DNA from: Liriodendron chinense
Lineage: Eukaryota > Streptophyta > Magnoliopsida > Magnoliales > Magnoliaceae
Assembly (NCBI GenBank): GCA_003013855.2
Contig: ML058384.1
Span: 16,130,176 to 16,194,175 of the forward strand
Length of the DNA stretch: 64,000 bases
Direction of reading: 5' to 3'
Each line of letters starts with the position of its first letter. Position 1 is the first letter of the stretch. This document shows positions 21,845-32,648 of this stretch, piece by piece. The notes beneath the pieces are model-generated. The model saw nothing but the letters and a program-made list of their open reading frames with translations. It had not been told where the DNA came from and made no database searches. Both the position numbers and the translations under genes were made by a program.

Positions 21845-23580
21845 TCTCAGAAGATGATGGAAAAGCATGGGTTTACGAATCGATCAAACTTGAGGATGGG
21901 GTATGAATCGGCTGAGGAATTTTCTTAGGTGTCCTTCTCCTTTTTTGCTTGGAACCTTGAGCAGGAGCAGGAGCAATGGCCGATCTTTTTCTGGTGGAAA
22001 GCTGACCGATTGCAGTATCCTTCATTGGTTTTGCTTTCTTCTCTTAACCTCTCTTTGCAACAAGTTTTACTTTGGATGGTTCTACCAGCGAAGCAAATTT
22101 GGCCGTTGTGACCCCTTGGTGATTGAAGAATAAGCCTTTCGTAACATCCATTCCACAATTCAAAGAAGCCTCTAAAACACTCGATCGATCTACAAATCCT
22201 TCAAGTTCAATTGTCGCTTTAGCATCCTCATAAAAAGTGTTTAGACTAAAATAATTCTTAATGTCATAAAGAATTTCACGAATGTAAGGAGGCTGATTGA
22301 GAGTTTTTTTAATACTAGGACACAAAATGCCCTGAATAAGGCCGACCTGTCGAGCAAACAAATTCGGACAATATTGTTCAACTCCGACCTTTACATTGGT
22401 ACCCAAATCGATAATACTGCCATATGGGAGGTCGCTAGTGATTAAATAACTCTCCTAAGCGGTAGTTATTAAATATATAGTAGCCTGGTCGTCCGCATTG
22501 GCTACACCAATAAGCCATGTTGGACCAAATTCTCTTTTATAGAAAGGTGTGAAGGAACGAAAAATCCTCTCCATATCCAGAGTAAGGAATAAATGGCCAA
22601 AATATACTGAGAAATCCTGTGCTTTCATTTCATAATTTAGGTTGCGATGGCCATAGGTTGTATAAACTTCATTCGAAGGAAAACCATCGACTAAGGTAGA
22701 GCCAAAGTATTCAACGAGCCACATCTGTACTAACCACAGAGGTCCACCGCTGTGATAGACACCTTTGGTGGTTAATTCATATATGCTCCGATATAAATGC
22801 CCTAAGACAAAAGGGGCAAGGGCTAGTTTTTGACCTTGAGCAAGTGCCTCTGCCAAGGCAATGTATTCGTGCGTAATGTTGAGAGTGTTTACACACAAAA
22901 GATGCCAGCAGATCCAAAACAAGAAAAAGGCTGTGAGTTCTTCGTATTCCACTGGACCTTCTTATTTCCTGAAATTCATTAAGAAGAGAGAATACGCTTT
23001 GCTACCATGAAGTATGAATCCTATTCCTTCATCTTTGGCAAAGTCAGGAAAAGCAATGTCGCCAAAAGGTAATAAGTGGGTGAAAGCACAGACGTCCATA
23101 ATCGTAGGACCCATCAGGCCACATCCAAAGAAGAAAGAATTAATGGATCTGCTCCAAAACACGGAAGCAGTGGACAAAAGAGCAGGATTCGTTTTATAAT
23201 GTATAGTAGACAGTTTGATGCATTCATAAACATCCATATTATTCCATATATCCTTGAATTGGCCCTCCATGCGTTCAAACCAAAATTTCCAATCTGGAAG
23301 AAGAGTCGACCAAGATTTAGGGCGTTTTAGAGTATTCTGAGGTTCGGGAAGTAAAACTTCCCGTAAAAGTGTCTCTTCACTAGGACAAATAGGGAATAAC
23401 AAGTCTAATGAAGAAACATCATCAACCTTTACTCCAGGAAGAAATGAAGGACCTAGGTGATAAAACTTCCCTCTTTCGACTTATATGGTAAACATTACCT
23501 CAGTTTGTATAAAGATCGGTCAGATTATCCAGGGCGTCGAGCATCTTAGCAAGATCAAATGAAGAAGAAGAGGAAGCCAT
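21845..23580 (-). pseudogene. Plant mobile domain (PMD) protein, N-terminal part
   Basis: ATG at 23580 starts MASSSSSFDLAKML. After a frameshift near 23490, one minus frame runs from 23402 to beyond 21900 with stops only at 22962 (TAA), 22455 (TAG) and 22044 (TAA). It shows the PMD signatures 'FWSRSINSFFFGCGLMGP', 'TIMDVCAFTHLLPFGD', 'YIALAEALAQGQKLALAP', 'YRSIYELTTKGVYH' and 'GGPLWLVQMWLVEYF', then a basic tail 'KQKRRRTPKKIPQP' that could be a nuclear signal. PMD proteins occur both as host silencing factors and as transposon-borne ORFs. The antisense position next to a gypsy integrase supports the transposon-borne kind. It is split by a hAT element and further insertions toward its C-terminal coiled coil at 6979. 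Confidence 0.85.
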
Positions 23581-23606
23581 GTGGAGAATTTGTGAAAGAA
23601 GAAAGT

Positions 23607-24720
23607 TGAAATGAATTTGATTTTCATTGGTTGAAGGGGTATTAATGCTTAGTCATGACGGCGATTCATTTGAGCATGAAGATTTAACATTTGGCAGCAC
23701 GGGATTCAATTCGTACAAAAGTATTCGTCTGTTGAAAGTCGAAGTTTGTGATACGTCTCGAATCTATATTTGACATGTGGAAAGGATGATGGTGGCATTT
23801 AATGAAAGATCATTCGTCTATCACATGCCATTTTCTCTTTCTTCAAAAGAGGAATTGGCGTGTACCCTACTTCTGCTGATATGGGTGAAGAACCAATCAT
23901 AGAAAGACACATGGGTAAGTAGCAGCGAGATACATAAGGCCAGCGACGGAATCCCTAGTGACATAGTTGGTATTGGTCTAAAATACCACGACACTAAGTT
24001 GGACGATTGAACGTGGTCAAGTTAGCAAACGGTTACCGCAAAAGACTGGGAAAAGAGAAATCTAGAAGATGAGTAGTAGGCAAGTAGGTAATGTGACCGA
24101 TCAACAGGAGAAATATCTAGATGGGCGATTAAAGCTATAAAAGGATGAAGGTTCTAATAATGAAAAGGTCCAACACCAACCAAATTAAATCTAGATTTCA
24201 TTCTCAAACTTATCATTGTTTCTTATTTTACTACTTACGTTTCTTAGCGTAATCATTTTTTCTCTACTTTCCTTAGCATAATCGCACTGTTCAATTTCTG
24301 TAATATAACCTTTGAGATTGCATTCCATAACAGTAAGTCTATAGAAAGAGTTTCGTAATGAGTAAAATTTCATTTTTCATAATCGCATCTCTTATCGATA
24401 AAGAAGAAGTGAGGATCGTCCACGCGACTAACTGTAAGTTCTTCTTTTTGCCACTTTAATTTGGTATTGTAAGAAGTCCTTTCGCTCGGAAGGCAAAAGT
24501 GCAACCCACTTTTGGAGGATGAACCCCACCCTCCAAACATCGCCTGATCATCATTATCAAACAACTGAGCGAGTGGCTAATTAGGCGACTGATCTCTGCA
24601 GATCTTGGTCATATACGGTTAATCATGACGTATCTGCCTCTCTTGGCGCTCAGGGTCATCGTTGTTCGGTTGGAATTGAGCCACGAAAATCGGTTCTAGC
24701 ACACCCGCACACACATCACA
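23607..24720 (+). repeat. 3' LTR of the Tat-like element (approximate bounds)
   Basis: A purine run GAAAGAAGAAAG (about 23595-23605) precedes TGAAATGAATTTG, a possible LTR start. A TATAAAAGG box lies at 24136-24144, followed by the words CCAACACCAACCAAAT, and the likely end is CACACACATCACA at 24720. The part from about 24120 to 24720 is matched in inverted orientation at 28545-29170, including the TATA region, the CCAACCAAAT word and the GGAGGATGAACC block. This shared promoter-to-end layout is why I call both copies LTRs. The start is the least certain point. Confidence 0.5.
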
Positions 24721-25565
24721 TGTGTGACAGACGAATAGTTCGGGAACAGTTTCTACTTAATGGCTTTGGCTCCATTCTCTCTCTGGACAGTGCTCACTCT
24801 CTGCTAACATCATATTTTCAGCTCTCTGAAGATCCTAGGCCTCGTTTGGCACCGAGAATTAGAAATCCCTGGATTTGGGATTTAAAATACTCTAGATTTA
24901 GAATCCTTCAGTTATGTTTGGTACCTTGGATTCAGAATCCCCAATAATCCAAAAGTAGTTATGCATAGTATATTTATAGGGGTTTGAATTTAATTACTAA
25001 ATCAACTTTAATATCCCTAATCAATGTACATATGTAATGTTTGACACACTGATTGTAATAAGCTCTTTCAAACATAAATCTCAGATGGACTACAAGTATA
25101 GGATCACATGGATCACATCCGAGTGATTGACCAACAGTTTTTGATCGCTGATTTACATGGACAATGTTTGGACTGCACAGATCATCTTATTAAAGTAATT
25201 TTAGTGATGCAGTTGATGATCTGATTGTTTTGGGATATCATCAGTCGACCATGTGCCCAATAGATTAGTAGCCTAGTTGCACACATGTTACGCATGCTTC
25301 TCATGAGTGGATTTAGATATAATCCTAGCTTCCATTGGATTTCGAATAAAAAAAATCTTCTCTTTGAGGGGATTTGAAACCCTCAGTTACTTTAATGTGC
25401 CAAATAGATAGGTGATTTGAAATCCCCTCACATCCCCCCAAATCCATGGTGCCAAACGACCCGAAAGCAAAGAAGTGGAAATGACCAAATGCCCTTCATG
25501 ACGTTGAACTTTGTTTCTATGCATGCCATTTACATGGAGCACGTTGTTAGTACAAAATCCAATAA
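24721..25565. repeat. Dispersed repeat split by a MITE (filled site)
   Basis: 24750-24834 ('ggctttggctcc', 'catattttcagctctctgaa') and 25465-25560 ('aaatgaccaaatgccct', 'ttgttagtacaaaatcc') together match a single uninterrupted copy at 46715-46905. The intervening 24836-25466 is absent there. Confidence 0.7.
24836..25466. mobile_element. MITE of about 630 bp with GTTTGGCACC ends
   Basis: The left end GCCTCGTTTGGCACC (24841) pairs with the right end GGTGCCAAACGACCC (25449) as an inverted repeat, with A/T-rich GGATTT words following inward on both sides. The second repeat copy at 46690-46930 provides an empty site, confirming insertion. The target duplication is not clear. It is related to the element at 45517-46166. 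Confidence 0.7.
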
Positions 25566-25580
25566 GAGACCATCTAGTTA

Positions 25581-25750
25581 ACAAGACAATGATGTGGACC
25601 ACAATGGCCCAATCCAAAATGTCCACCACAGTGATAATGTCCCAGCATCAAAGCAGAAAAATGAGTTAACAAGGCAATGATTGGGCCATTGTGGCCCAAT
25701 CCAAAATGTCCACCACAAATGATAATGTCCCAGCATCACAGCATAAAATT
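25581..25750. repeat. Tandem duplication, period about 88 bp
   Basis: The block 'caatggcccaatccaaaat' followed by 'gtccaccaca' and 'gataatgtcccagcatca' occurs twice, at about 25601-25650 and 25689-25740. A small insertion in the second copy gives slightly different spacing. Short ORFs on both strands are shadows of this repeat. Confidence 0.8.
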
Positions 25751-26095
25751 TTTTATCAGGCCTGCAGAAAACTAGGTCAACTGGGCACATGTGAATCGGG
25801 TCCACGGAAAACTGGGCCACAAACGAATCACGCCCAACAACAACCACGAACTCAAAACAGCCAAACAAGCCCATCAGTGAAATCATCCCACGGGCAAAGC
25901 ACAAACTCGACAGCAACAAACTTCAAATGGGCATCAATAACTGAGATCATGGGATTGAATGCCCATGTCGAGTTGGTGGGTGGGTGAGTCATGAGTGAGT
26001 GCATGTGGCGTGAGTGTGTAAAAACTAAAACAAAATAAAAAAATAAAAAAGAGTTAAGAAGCAATGGGGATTCAATGCCCGCTATTGACACCTTA

Positions 26096-26362
26096 ATTCA
26101 TGAAGCCATAGGAATTTTGGATCACGTTAATATTTGTGTTTTCAATTTGTTCCATCGAAAATAACCTTATCAAGGATTTGGATGGCTTATAAAAGTCACG
26201 ACGGGCCAGGAAGGTTCCAATGTGGGCATCTCCATTCCCATTATTTCTAGTCCAACGGCACACTCGAGTTTTGAATTTTCCTCATTTTTAGCTCATGTCC
26301 TAAAGTGAGCTTGCAAAATTTAAGGACGGAGTAGATTTCTCATAGACATCAGGGTACGTACG
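26096..26362. mobile_element. Foldback-MITE copy, centre and right arm
   Basis: It runs from 'aattttggatcacgttaatatt' words (element centre) through the gtggatgg-type right arm to 'gtacgtacgacccac'. The left arm is missing. Confidence 0.6.
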
Positions 26363-26410
26363 ACCCACATAATTAACAAAGCACCGGCTTTGATGCTGTG
26401 CATATGTGGC

Positions 26411-26800
26411 ATAACCCTGCCCCACTATGATGTATGTGTATTATCCTTGCTGCCCAATCATTTTAGGGCATGAGCCCAAAAATGAGACAGATCCAAAGCT
26501 TAAGTGGACCACACCACATGAAGTTCAAGTGGACAAAGCGTGTATCTGTTTTCTCCCTTCATACAGGTGTGTATGACTTATGAATAAGTTGAATGGCAAA
26601 TAAAACATTAATACGGTGGGCCCTAGGAAGTTCTCAACAGTAGGCGTTTAATCCCCATTGTTTTCTATAGAGGGGTCCACTTGAGCTTTGGATTTAAATC
26701 GTTTTTGGACTCATGCTCTAAACTGAGCAGCAACACAAATGGGCGTGGTAGATAAAACACATACATCATGGTGGGCTCAACAGAGCTTGGGCCGTGCACG
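26411..26800. mobile_element. Foldback-MITE copy, both arms
   Basis: Left-arm words ('cactatgatgtatgtg', 'ttagggcatgagcccaaaaa', 'gtggaccacaccac') and mirrored right-arm words ('ggggtccacttgagctttgg', 'catacatcatggtgggc') are both present. A further right-arm fragment follows at 26835-26960. Confidence 0.65.
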
Positions 26801-26979
26801 GGGATATCCTTGTGTGGGTGACACAGGCCATCCACTTTCCCCATTCGGGGCTCCGGGTTGATATTTGGATCTGCATCATTTTTTGGGCTCATGCCCTAAA
26901 ATGAGATGCCTAAAAGGATGTACAACATAGATAAAACATATACACGGCAGTGAGCATTACATAGCTTGGACCACTAAGG

Positions 26980-27498
26980 GAGCGGATCAGGTGGGACCCC
27001 TGACTGTGGGACCCACCTTGATGTATGTGACTTAAATCCACACTGTCCAACCATTTTGACAGCTCATTTTAAGTCTTGATGCCAAAAATGAAGCTGACCC
27101 AAATCTTAGGTGGACCACACCACAGGAAACAGTCATGATTGAATCCTCACCATTAAAAAGTTCATGGATTCCATACCACACTTGGGCCACAAAAGTTTTG
27201 TATCAAGATGATAATTTTGTTTTCCCTTCATCCATCCAGGTCTTTGTGACCTTATCAATGGGTTGGATGGTAAATAAACATTAAAGTACCAGCCCTAGGA
27301 AGTTTCAATAATCCCGCGTTCCTATAGAGTGGTCCACTTGAGATTTGGATCTGCTTCAAATTTTTTTTTTTTTAAACATGCCTTAAAATGAGCTGAAAAA
27401 CTGATGGACGGCATGGATATACAACAAATGTATCAAGGTGGGCCCCACTATCAGGGAAACACCACTCTCATGCCGCCCATGACACCTAATTAATCTGC
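26980..27498. mobile_element. Complete foldback MITE, about 520 bp
   Basis: This is the clearest copy. The left arm starts GAGCGGATCAGGTG, then CCCCTGACTGTGGGACCC and ACCTTGATGTATGTG. The right arm mirrors it: TATCAAGGTGGGCCCC, ACTATCAGGG and ending CACCTAATTAATCTGCTC. Arms of about 200 bp flank a centre near 27195 ('ccacaaaagttttgtatcaa'). It has no coding capacity and would fold into one long imperfect hairpin. Confidence 0.8.
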
Positions 27499-27504
27499 TC
27501 AGTG

Positions 27505-27945
27505 TGTTTTTCCTTACCATGGCCCTAACTTGATGTATTCTTTATATATCCACGCTGTCCATTAGTTTTTTCAGCTAATTTCAGGGCATGATAGAAAAAA
27601 ATTAAAATAAAAAATAAAAATAATTGGAGCTGATTCAAATCTAAACTAGCACAGAGTAGGGATTGAATAGTAAATAAACATTACAGTGGGCCTTGGGAAG
27701 TTTTCAATGGTGAGCATTTAATGACAAAAGTTTTCCTATGGTGTGGTATCCACTTGCCCTGAAATGAGCACGAAAAATTGATAGATAATAACACATACAT
27801 CTATGGTGGCAAGTTAGTGGGTGTTTTCCTTAGCATGGGGCTCACCTTAATGTATGTGTTGTATATCCACTTAGTCCATCAATTTTTCCAATTCATTTCA
27901 CGGCATGACAAAATGAAGCGGATTCAAATGAAAACGGATTGCCTA
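27505..27945. mobile_element. Two adjacent degraded foldback-MITE copies
   Basis: 27505-27830 has both arms, with an A-rich insertion near 27600. 27832-27945 is a separate left-arm fragment ('ctcaccttaatgtatgtg', 'catttcacggcatgac'). Confidence 0.6.
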
Positions 27946-27989
27946 CTGAGTTACTCAAAGCACTTTTAATGTACTGAGTAAATTCAGTT

Positions 27990-28375
27990 AGGCCCACTGT
28001 GAATGTATGTGACTTATCCATGCCGTCCATCTATTTTTACAGCTTATATTAGGCGATGATCCAAAAATTGAAGCATACGTAAAATTCAAGTGGACCATAC
28101 CACAAGAAGCAATGGGAATAATGATTTCAACCATTGAAACCTTTCTAGGGCCCGCATGATTTTTATTTGTCATCCAACCATATCAGCTGATCTAAAACTT
28201 ATGTGGCCCCTAAGAATTTTCAACAGTAGACATTCAATTTGCACTATTTTCTATGGTATGGTCCACTTGAGCCTTAGATATGCTTCATTTTTTAGTTTAG
28301 GTCCCAAAATTATCTTTTAAAATAAATGGACAGAGCTGATAAAATACATAAATCACAGTTGACCCCCACAGAGTT
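27990..28375. mobile_element. Foldback-MITE copy, both arms
   Basis: The left arm begins 'ggcccactgtgaatgtatg' and the mirrored right arm ends 'aatcacagttgaccccc'. An inner left-arm fragment follows at 28390-28505. Confidence 0.65.
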
Positions 28376-28544
28376 TGCTAAGTTTCCATTGAAATCTCAA
28401 CTCGAATATGAAGTAGGGATTGAATGTCCACCATTCAAAACTTTTTGGGAGCCACAAAAGTTTTTATCCAGCTAATAACCATGTATTATGTTCCCTCGAG
28501 ACTGTGTAACCTTTGTTTCTCTCAGTTATTTTCAGTTACGCGTA

Positions 28545-29460
28545 TGATGTGTGTGCGGCCATGCTAGAACTGACTGTGCAACTAGATTCAAACCGATCAA
28601 TGATGACCCCAATTGCCGAGATAGGCATATACATCGTAATTGCTCGTATATGACCAGAATCTGTACAGATCGATCGCCTATTTAGTCACTCATACAGTTG
28701 TTTTCTAATGATCATGCGATACTTGGAGGGTGGGGTTCATCCTCCAATAGTATGTTACACCTCTGTCTTCCGTAAGAAAGCACTTTTCAATACAGAATAA
28801 AATAAAATAGAAAGGAAATACTTACAATCGGCCACTGAGAACGTGTTGCAAATCACCTATTCTGAGTAAAGTGTTTCATTAAGATAAGTCCAGCGTATGA
28901 ACGTAGACTTGGAGTACAGCTACAATTACCAACTACTAAATTACTGTTATGGATTTACTAATACGGAATGTAAAGATGCAATTTACACTAAGAAATGTAA
29001 AGGACATAATTACGCTAATCAGGATGAAAATGGAACAGCTGATTACACTAAAGAATGTAAATAGCAAAATGTTAAGGAGCATGATAATTGAAAGATAATT
29101 TGAGTTTTAATTTGATTTGGTTGGTGTTAGACCCTTTACTTTGTCGCTTCCTTCTCTATTTATAAGCCCTCTTTGGCCACACGTTCTAAGGCTCTTGTCA
29201 CTTCTCTCAGCACAATTGGTCTTCCAGATCTTTCTTCACCTGCCATTTGTCCAGTGTAACTCCCTTGTTGACTTGGCCACTTTCACTTGCTCGCTTATCC
29301 TCTTATTGGTGTCATGGCATTACTTAACCAATGCCAGCTGTGTCACTATAAATCTTGTTATATTCTCTCTCGCTCCTCTATGCCTCTGCTTAATAGAATC
29401 GTACAATCACACTTGTCCTCTCCTAAATGGCTCTTATAAAGCCGGGCAAAAATAAGGTAT
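28545..29460 (-). repeat. Inverted, partial copy of the Tat-like LTR
   Basis: On the minus strand it reads like 24120-24720: TTATAAATAGAGAAGG (about 29155), then CTAACACCAACCAAAT, alternating AT-rich words, GGATGAACCCCACCCTCC (about 28725) and an end at ...CACACACATCA (28545). The outer part to about 29460 would be U3. An ORF on the plus strand at 29117-29455 has no domain and is treated as a shadow. No target duplication was found, so it may be truncated. Confidence 0.55.
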
Positions 29461-29474
29461 AACAACCATACCAA

Positions 29475-29700
29475 TAGAGTTAGGCATCGAGTCAAGTCGG
29501 ACCGAGTTTGGGTTGACCCGATCCGATTTAGGTATGGGAAAAGCTTGAACCGAGTCTGACCCGACTCAAGCATGCTTGATCCGAACTGACCCGTTCATGG
29601 CCTAGTCTAAACCGAACTGAGTCGGATCGAGTCAGAACCGAGTTGGATCGAATTCATCTAAAAATTCAATAAAAATCTAAAACAATGCAAAAATAATCTA
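29475..29700. mobile_element. hAT-like terminal fragment rich in GAGTCGG words
   Basis: TAGAGTTAGGCATCGAG at 29475 resembles the TAGAGCTGGGCAC terminus seen in reverse at 43851, followed by repeated CGAGTC/GACCCG words. The matching right end was not found. Confidence 0.4.
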
Positions 29701-29879
29701 AAAAAATGCAAAAAATATAATAAAATTGCATATATTCATTCTTCTTTTTTTTTGTTAGTACACACACCCCATTGTTAGTACACCCACCCCCCTGTTAATC
29801 ACACCTCAATGTTAGCCACCCCCACTCTCTGAATCAATGCCATGACCTTAGTGTTGAGACGATTCTATCTTCACTCGAT

Positions 29880-30150
29880 GAGTTATGGATCTATTCATTC
29901 ATGAGTAATATTTATTCATTCACTTATCGAGTACGGTCAAGTTCATTTATTCATTCACCTCAAGCATCCATTCATTCAAAACGATCTAAAAAAATATATT
30001 CATTCAAAATCAAAACAATCTAATTTTTTTAAAAACATCTATTCATTCACCTCGAGCATCTATTCATTCAAGCATCTACATCTATTCATTCACCTCAAGC
30101 ATCTCTTCACCTCAAGCACCTAATGACAAATATTCATTCATTTATTCAAT
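29880..30150. repeat. Irregular minisatellite of ATTCATTCACCTCAAGCATC units
   Basis: About eight imperfect copies or half-copies of 'attcattcacctcaagcatc' lie between 29890 and 30150, mixed with A-rich spacers. Just before it, 29745-29830 has short 'tgttagtacaccc' repeats. Nothing else is seen up to about 30370. Confidence 0.65.
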
Positions 30151-30380
30151 TTATTAAAAAATAAATGCAAAAAAAAAAAAAGATGTCTTGACACATTATT
30201 AAATTATAAGCACAATTACACAAATCATCGAATTTGTTCGAAAAGTTAAAGACTCAAACCCTGAGTTGTTAATATAATTTATACAAATTTCTAGGTATCT
30301 ATTATGCATTCATATATCCAATAATATCCTTTATATGATGAATGCCTTTGTGGAGTATAACCTGATTATCTATGTCTAAA

Positions 30381-30618
30381 AAAGTAATACCCACCTCCAC
30401 CTTCGTCACCTGAATCATCATTCAGTTCTCTTTTTACCTCTTGGACTGCAGGAGAACTCTGAGTTGAGTCTAAGCTGGAGGTGTCTGGAAGATGGTCATT
30501 TACTTTTTCTGATATGGATGATGAAGATGCATTTTCAGCATCTTCCTTCGCAGATTGAATGCGTTTTTCAACCTTTTCGATCTTATGGTCCGATTTGTAT
30601 GAAATTTCCAACCCCTAT
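30381..30618 (-). other. Exon-like open stretch, unidentified
   Basis: The minus strand has an AG acceptor (TTTTATAG at 30619-30626), 79 open codons with helical charged text ('HKIEKVEKRIQSAKEDAEN') and an acidic end ('ELNDDSGDEGG'), then a consensus-like donor GGAG|GTGGGT near 30380. Codon composition looks protein-like, but I recognise no family. It could belong to the hAT transposase relic split by the Sirevirus or be a host-gene fragment. Confidence 0.35.
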
Positions 30619-30855
30619 AAAATGCATGTAACCAAACTTTTAAAATACTTTGATGATTTAGGGTATGTGTTATGTTTCAAACTCGTGACAGCTTTGGGAT
30701 CATGCTGCCTTGGAGGGGGTTGATGTTGCCTAGTCCTAGAACTGAAAGCCAGTTCCAGGTTTTGTCTTATGGCTTCTTGATAATCTTTTTTCTTCTTGTT
30801 CTATCCTTTTTTCTCTTCTTCTTCTCTACTAAGTATGGAGGCTCTTCCTCTGCTT

Positions 30856-32648
30856 TGAAATTGCGGTATAAGTTTGATTACCGCTTTTGTAGAAGCAAGA
30901 AACGGGTTTCTTTGTCCTAGAGGGGGGTGAATAGGACACTTTTTAAAATCACCAAATTACACACTTGCAAGCATGCAAAGTATTCTTAGAGAACTTACTT
31001 CAAACACAAGATATGCAGAATATTAATCAATAAAAATGCTAGTGAAGGAAGTAAAGAAGTTCAACCACTCATCACACAACAAGAGATTTTTATAGTGGTT
31101 CGGTTATGTACCTACTCCACTCCCGGCTGATCCACTCACTCCTTGAGTGGCCAGGATTTCACTATCTCTATGGTTTTAAATGAGGTTAATCATAAACCTT
31201 AACAGCCTATAAAAGGACTTAGACCTCAACACATAGATTCATCCTTCCATAGGACTAATCCATGAACCACTTTGTCCTACACAAGGGCTTGTCCTACTCA
31301 AAGACTTGTCCTATGCAAGGACTCTACCGAGTTTGGGTCTTCAGACTCTGACACCCAACTCTCAACTTTGAGGAGGTTTCTTGGACTCGAAAGACTAAAT
31401 CTACTTAGCTGATTGAGCCACTTGATGATGCCTTTGTTGAAGAAGCTTCGGCTTGCACGGAAGATACCTTCTTCAGCTCCCTCGATCAGCAACCTTGCTA
31501 CGGATAACTTCTTGTAGATTCCAAGGTGAGGGATTAGGGTTTCGTTGAGGCTATATTGGGATATGGCTTTTATATGAGGAGTAGCTTCTACCTAAACCTA
31601 CCATTAATGGCATTGATGACAAGATTATGACTTTGAGAGGTAGGTCAAGATGCAATTAAAGAGGGGTTGAGTTCATGATTCAATCCAAGCTTTGAATGCT
31701 CTTCAATGTTGGTCAAATCAACATAGATTGAAGTATGAACTCAACAAATCAAAGGGAATGAGAGAAAGGGATCTCAAGGAGGAAGCACAAACAAACCCTA
31801 GATGATGCTCAAGGTGACTCTCTCAAGATCCAACCGAGTTCCATATATAGAGATGACTTTCAACGGTTAGAAAACGGTCACCTCGATAGGATCCGATCGA
31901 TCGGACATAAGTATCAGCTCATTTTAAATTTTTGCTGAAAAATAGGTTCTCTGATTGATCGGACTTAGTTCCGATTAATCAGAGGACCCTGTCCGATTGA
32001 TTGGACAGATGGTCCAATTAATCGTAATTTCTTCCAGAGAGTTATGTGATTTTCTGGATTTCTCGTCCGATGGATCGGATGTCCTTCCGATTGATCGGAG
32101 CACCCTGTCCGATTGATCGGACAGATGGTCCTATTGATTGTAATTTCTTTTAGAGAGTTATGTGATTTTCTAGATTTTTCATCCGATGGATCGGATCATT
32201 CTCCGATTGATCGGAATGCCTTGTCCGATTGATCGGACAGTCATACGAGTGATCGAAAAAACGTCCAGATAGATTTTCAAAGTTGCTGGACAAATCTCCG
32301 ATTGATCGGACATGACTTCCGATTGATTAGACACCTATCGGACACAGCTCCGATGGATCGGACACCTATCGGAGACAGCAGATATAATATTTTTCATGTT
32401 TTAAGCAACAACTGCCATAATAGACACTTCCATAGCTGATCTTTATGGAAGGTGGACTATAGATGGGGCTAAGGATGCAACTAGGAAGGATTAGGCCATC
32501 TATAGAGGGGTTTTGAGATCAAAGGTTTGGATGAAGAGGCTTGAAGCTTGACTGGATGAGTGATCTTCTTGAGTAGCTTCTGTCTTCAGCCGCAAGCAGA
32601 CTTGACGACACACTTAACCATGGTAATTGACAAATCTTTGCATTAATA
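30856..32648 (-). repeat. 3' LTR of Sirevirus 2 (1793 bp)
   Basis: The plus strand begins TGAAATTGCGGTATAAG and ends TTGCATTAATA (the final CA mutated to TA). The other LTR lacks about 63 bp present here near 31230. It contains the CCTAGAGGGGGG block (30919), the TATAGTGGTTCGG block (31095), a TATA box and the 14-bp motif cluster. A small ORF at 31298-31492 falls in both LTRs and has no domain. Confidence 0.95.
31843..32370 (-). promoter_or_regulatory. LTR promoter: TATA box with about 16 copies of a 14-bp palindrome-like motif
   Basis: The sense TATA box (ATATATA, 31843-31849) is preceded upstream (31892-32370) by about 16 exact or near copies of TCCGATTGATCGGA, including the perfect palindrome TCCGATCGATCGGA at 31892-31905. 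The copies lie in a higher-order repeat of about 120 bp with conserved spacers ('gagagttatgtgattttct'). The same array is in the other LTR (41261-41730). A transcription-factor binding array is the likely role. Confidence 0.75.

Larger units (their letters stand above)
3610..24720 (+). mobile_element. Decayed Tat-like Ty3/gypsy element with antisense ORFs, heavily nested
   Basis: I read this as one old element. A plus-strand integrase relic (3610-4529) is followed by several minus-strand ORFs (4991-23580) and then an LTR with a plus-strand TATA box (about 23607-24720). Extra antisense ORFs between pol and the 3' LTR are a known trait of Tat/Ogre-lineage gypsy elements. The 5' part, from the 5' LTR to RNase H, is missing. 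A Sirevirus, a 2-kb LTR-like insert and a hAT element lie inside it. The single-element interpretation is inference; the parts themselves are seen. Confidence 0.5.

Noticed and set aside
24190..29110. Mutator-like element with 600-bp terminal inverted repeats
   Set aside because: Both arms contain TATA boxes and LTR-like ends, so opposed LTRs explain them better; kept as an alternative in the findings.
29117..29455. 112-codon plus-strand frame rich in Leu/Ser with hydrophobic stretches
   Set aside because: It falls on the inverted LTR and reads like the complement of promoter-proximal LTR sequence; no domain.
31892..32370. Regular short repeats with spacers, superficially CRISPR-like
   Set aside because: The repeats are 14-bp near-palindromes in an LTR, the spacers themselves repeat, and the genome is eukaryotic.
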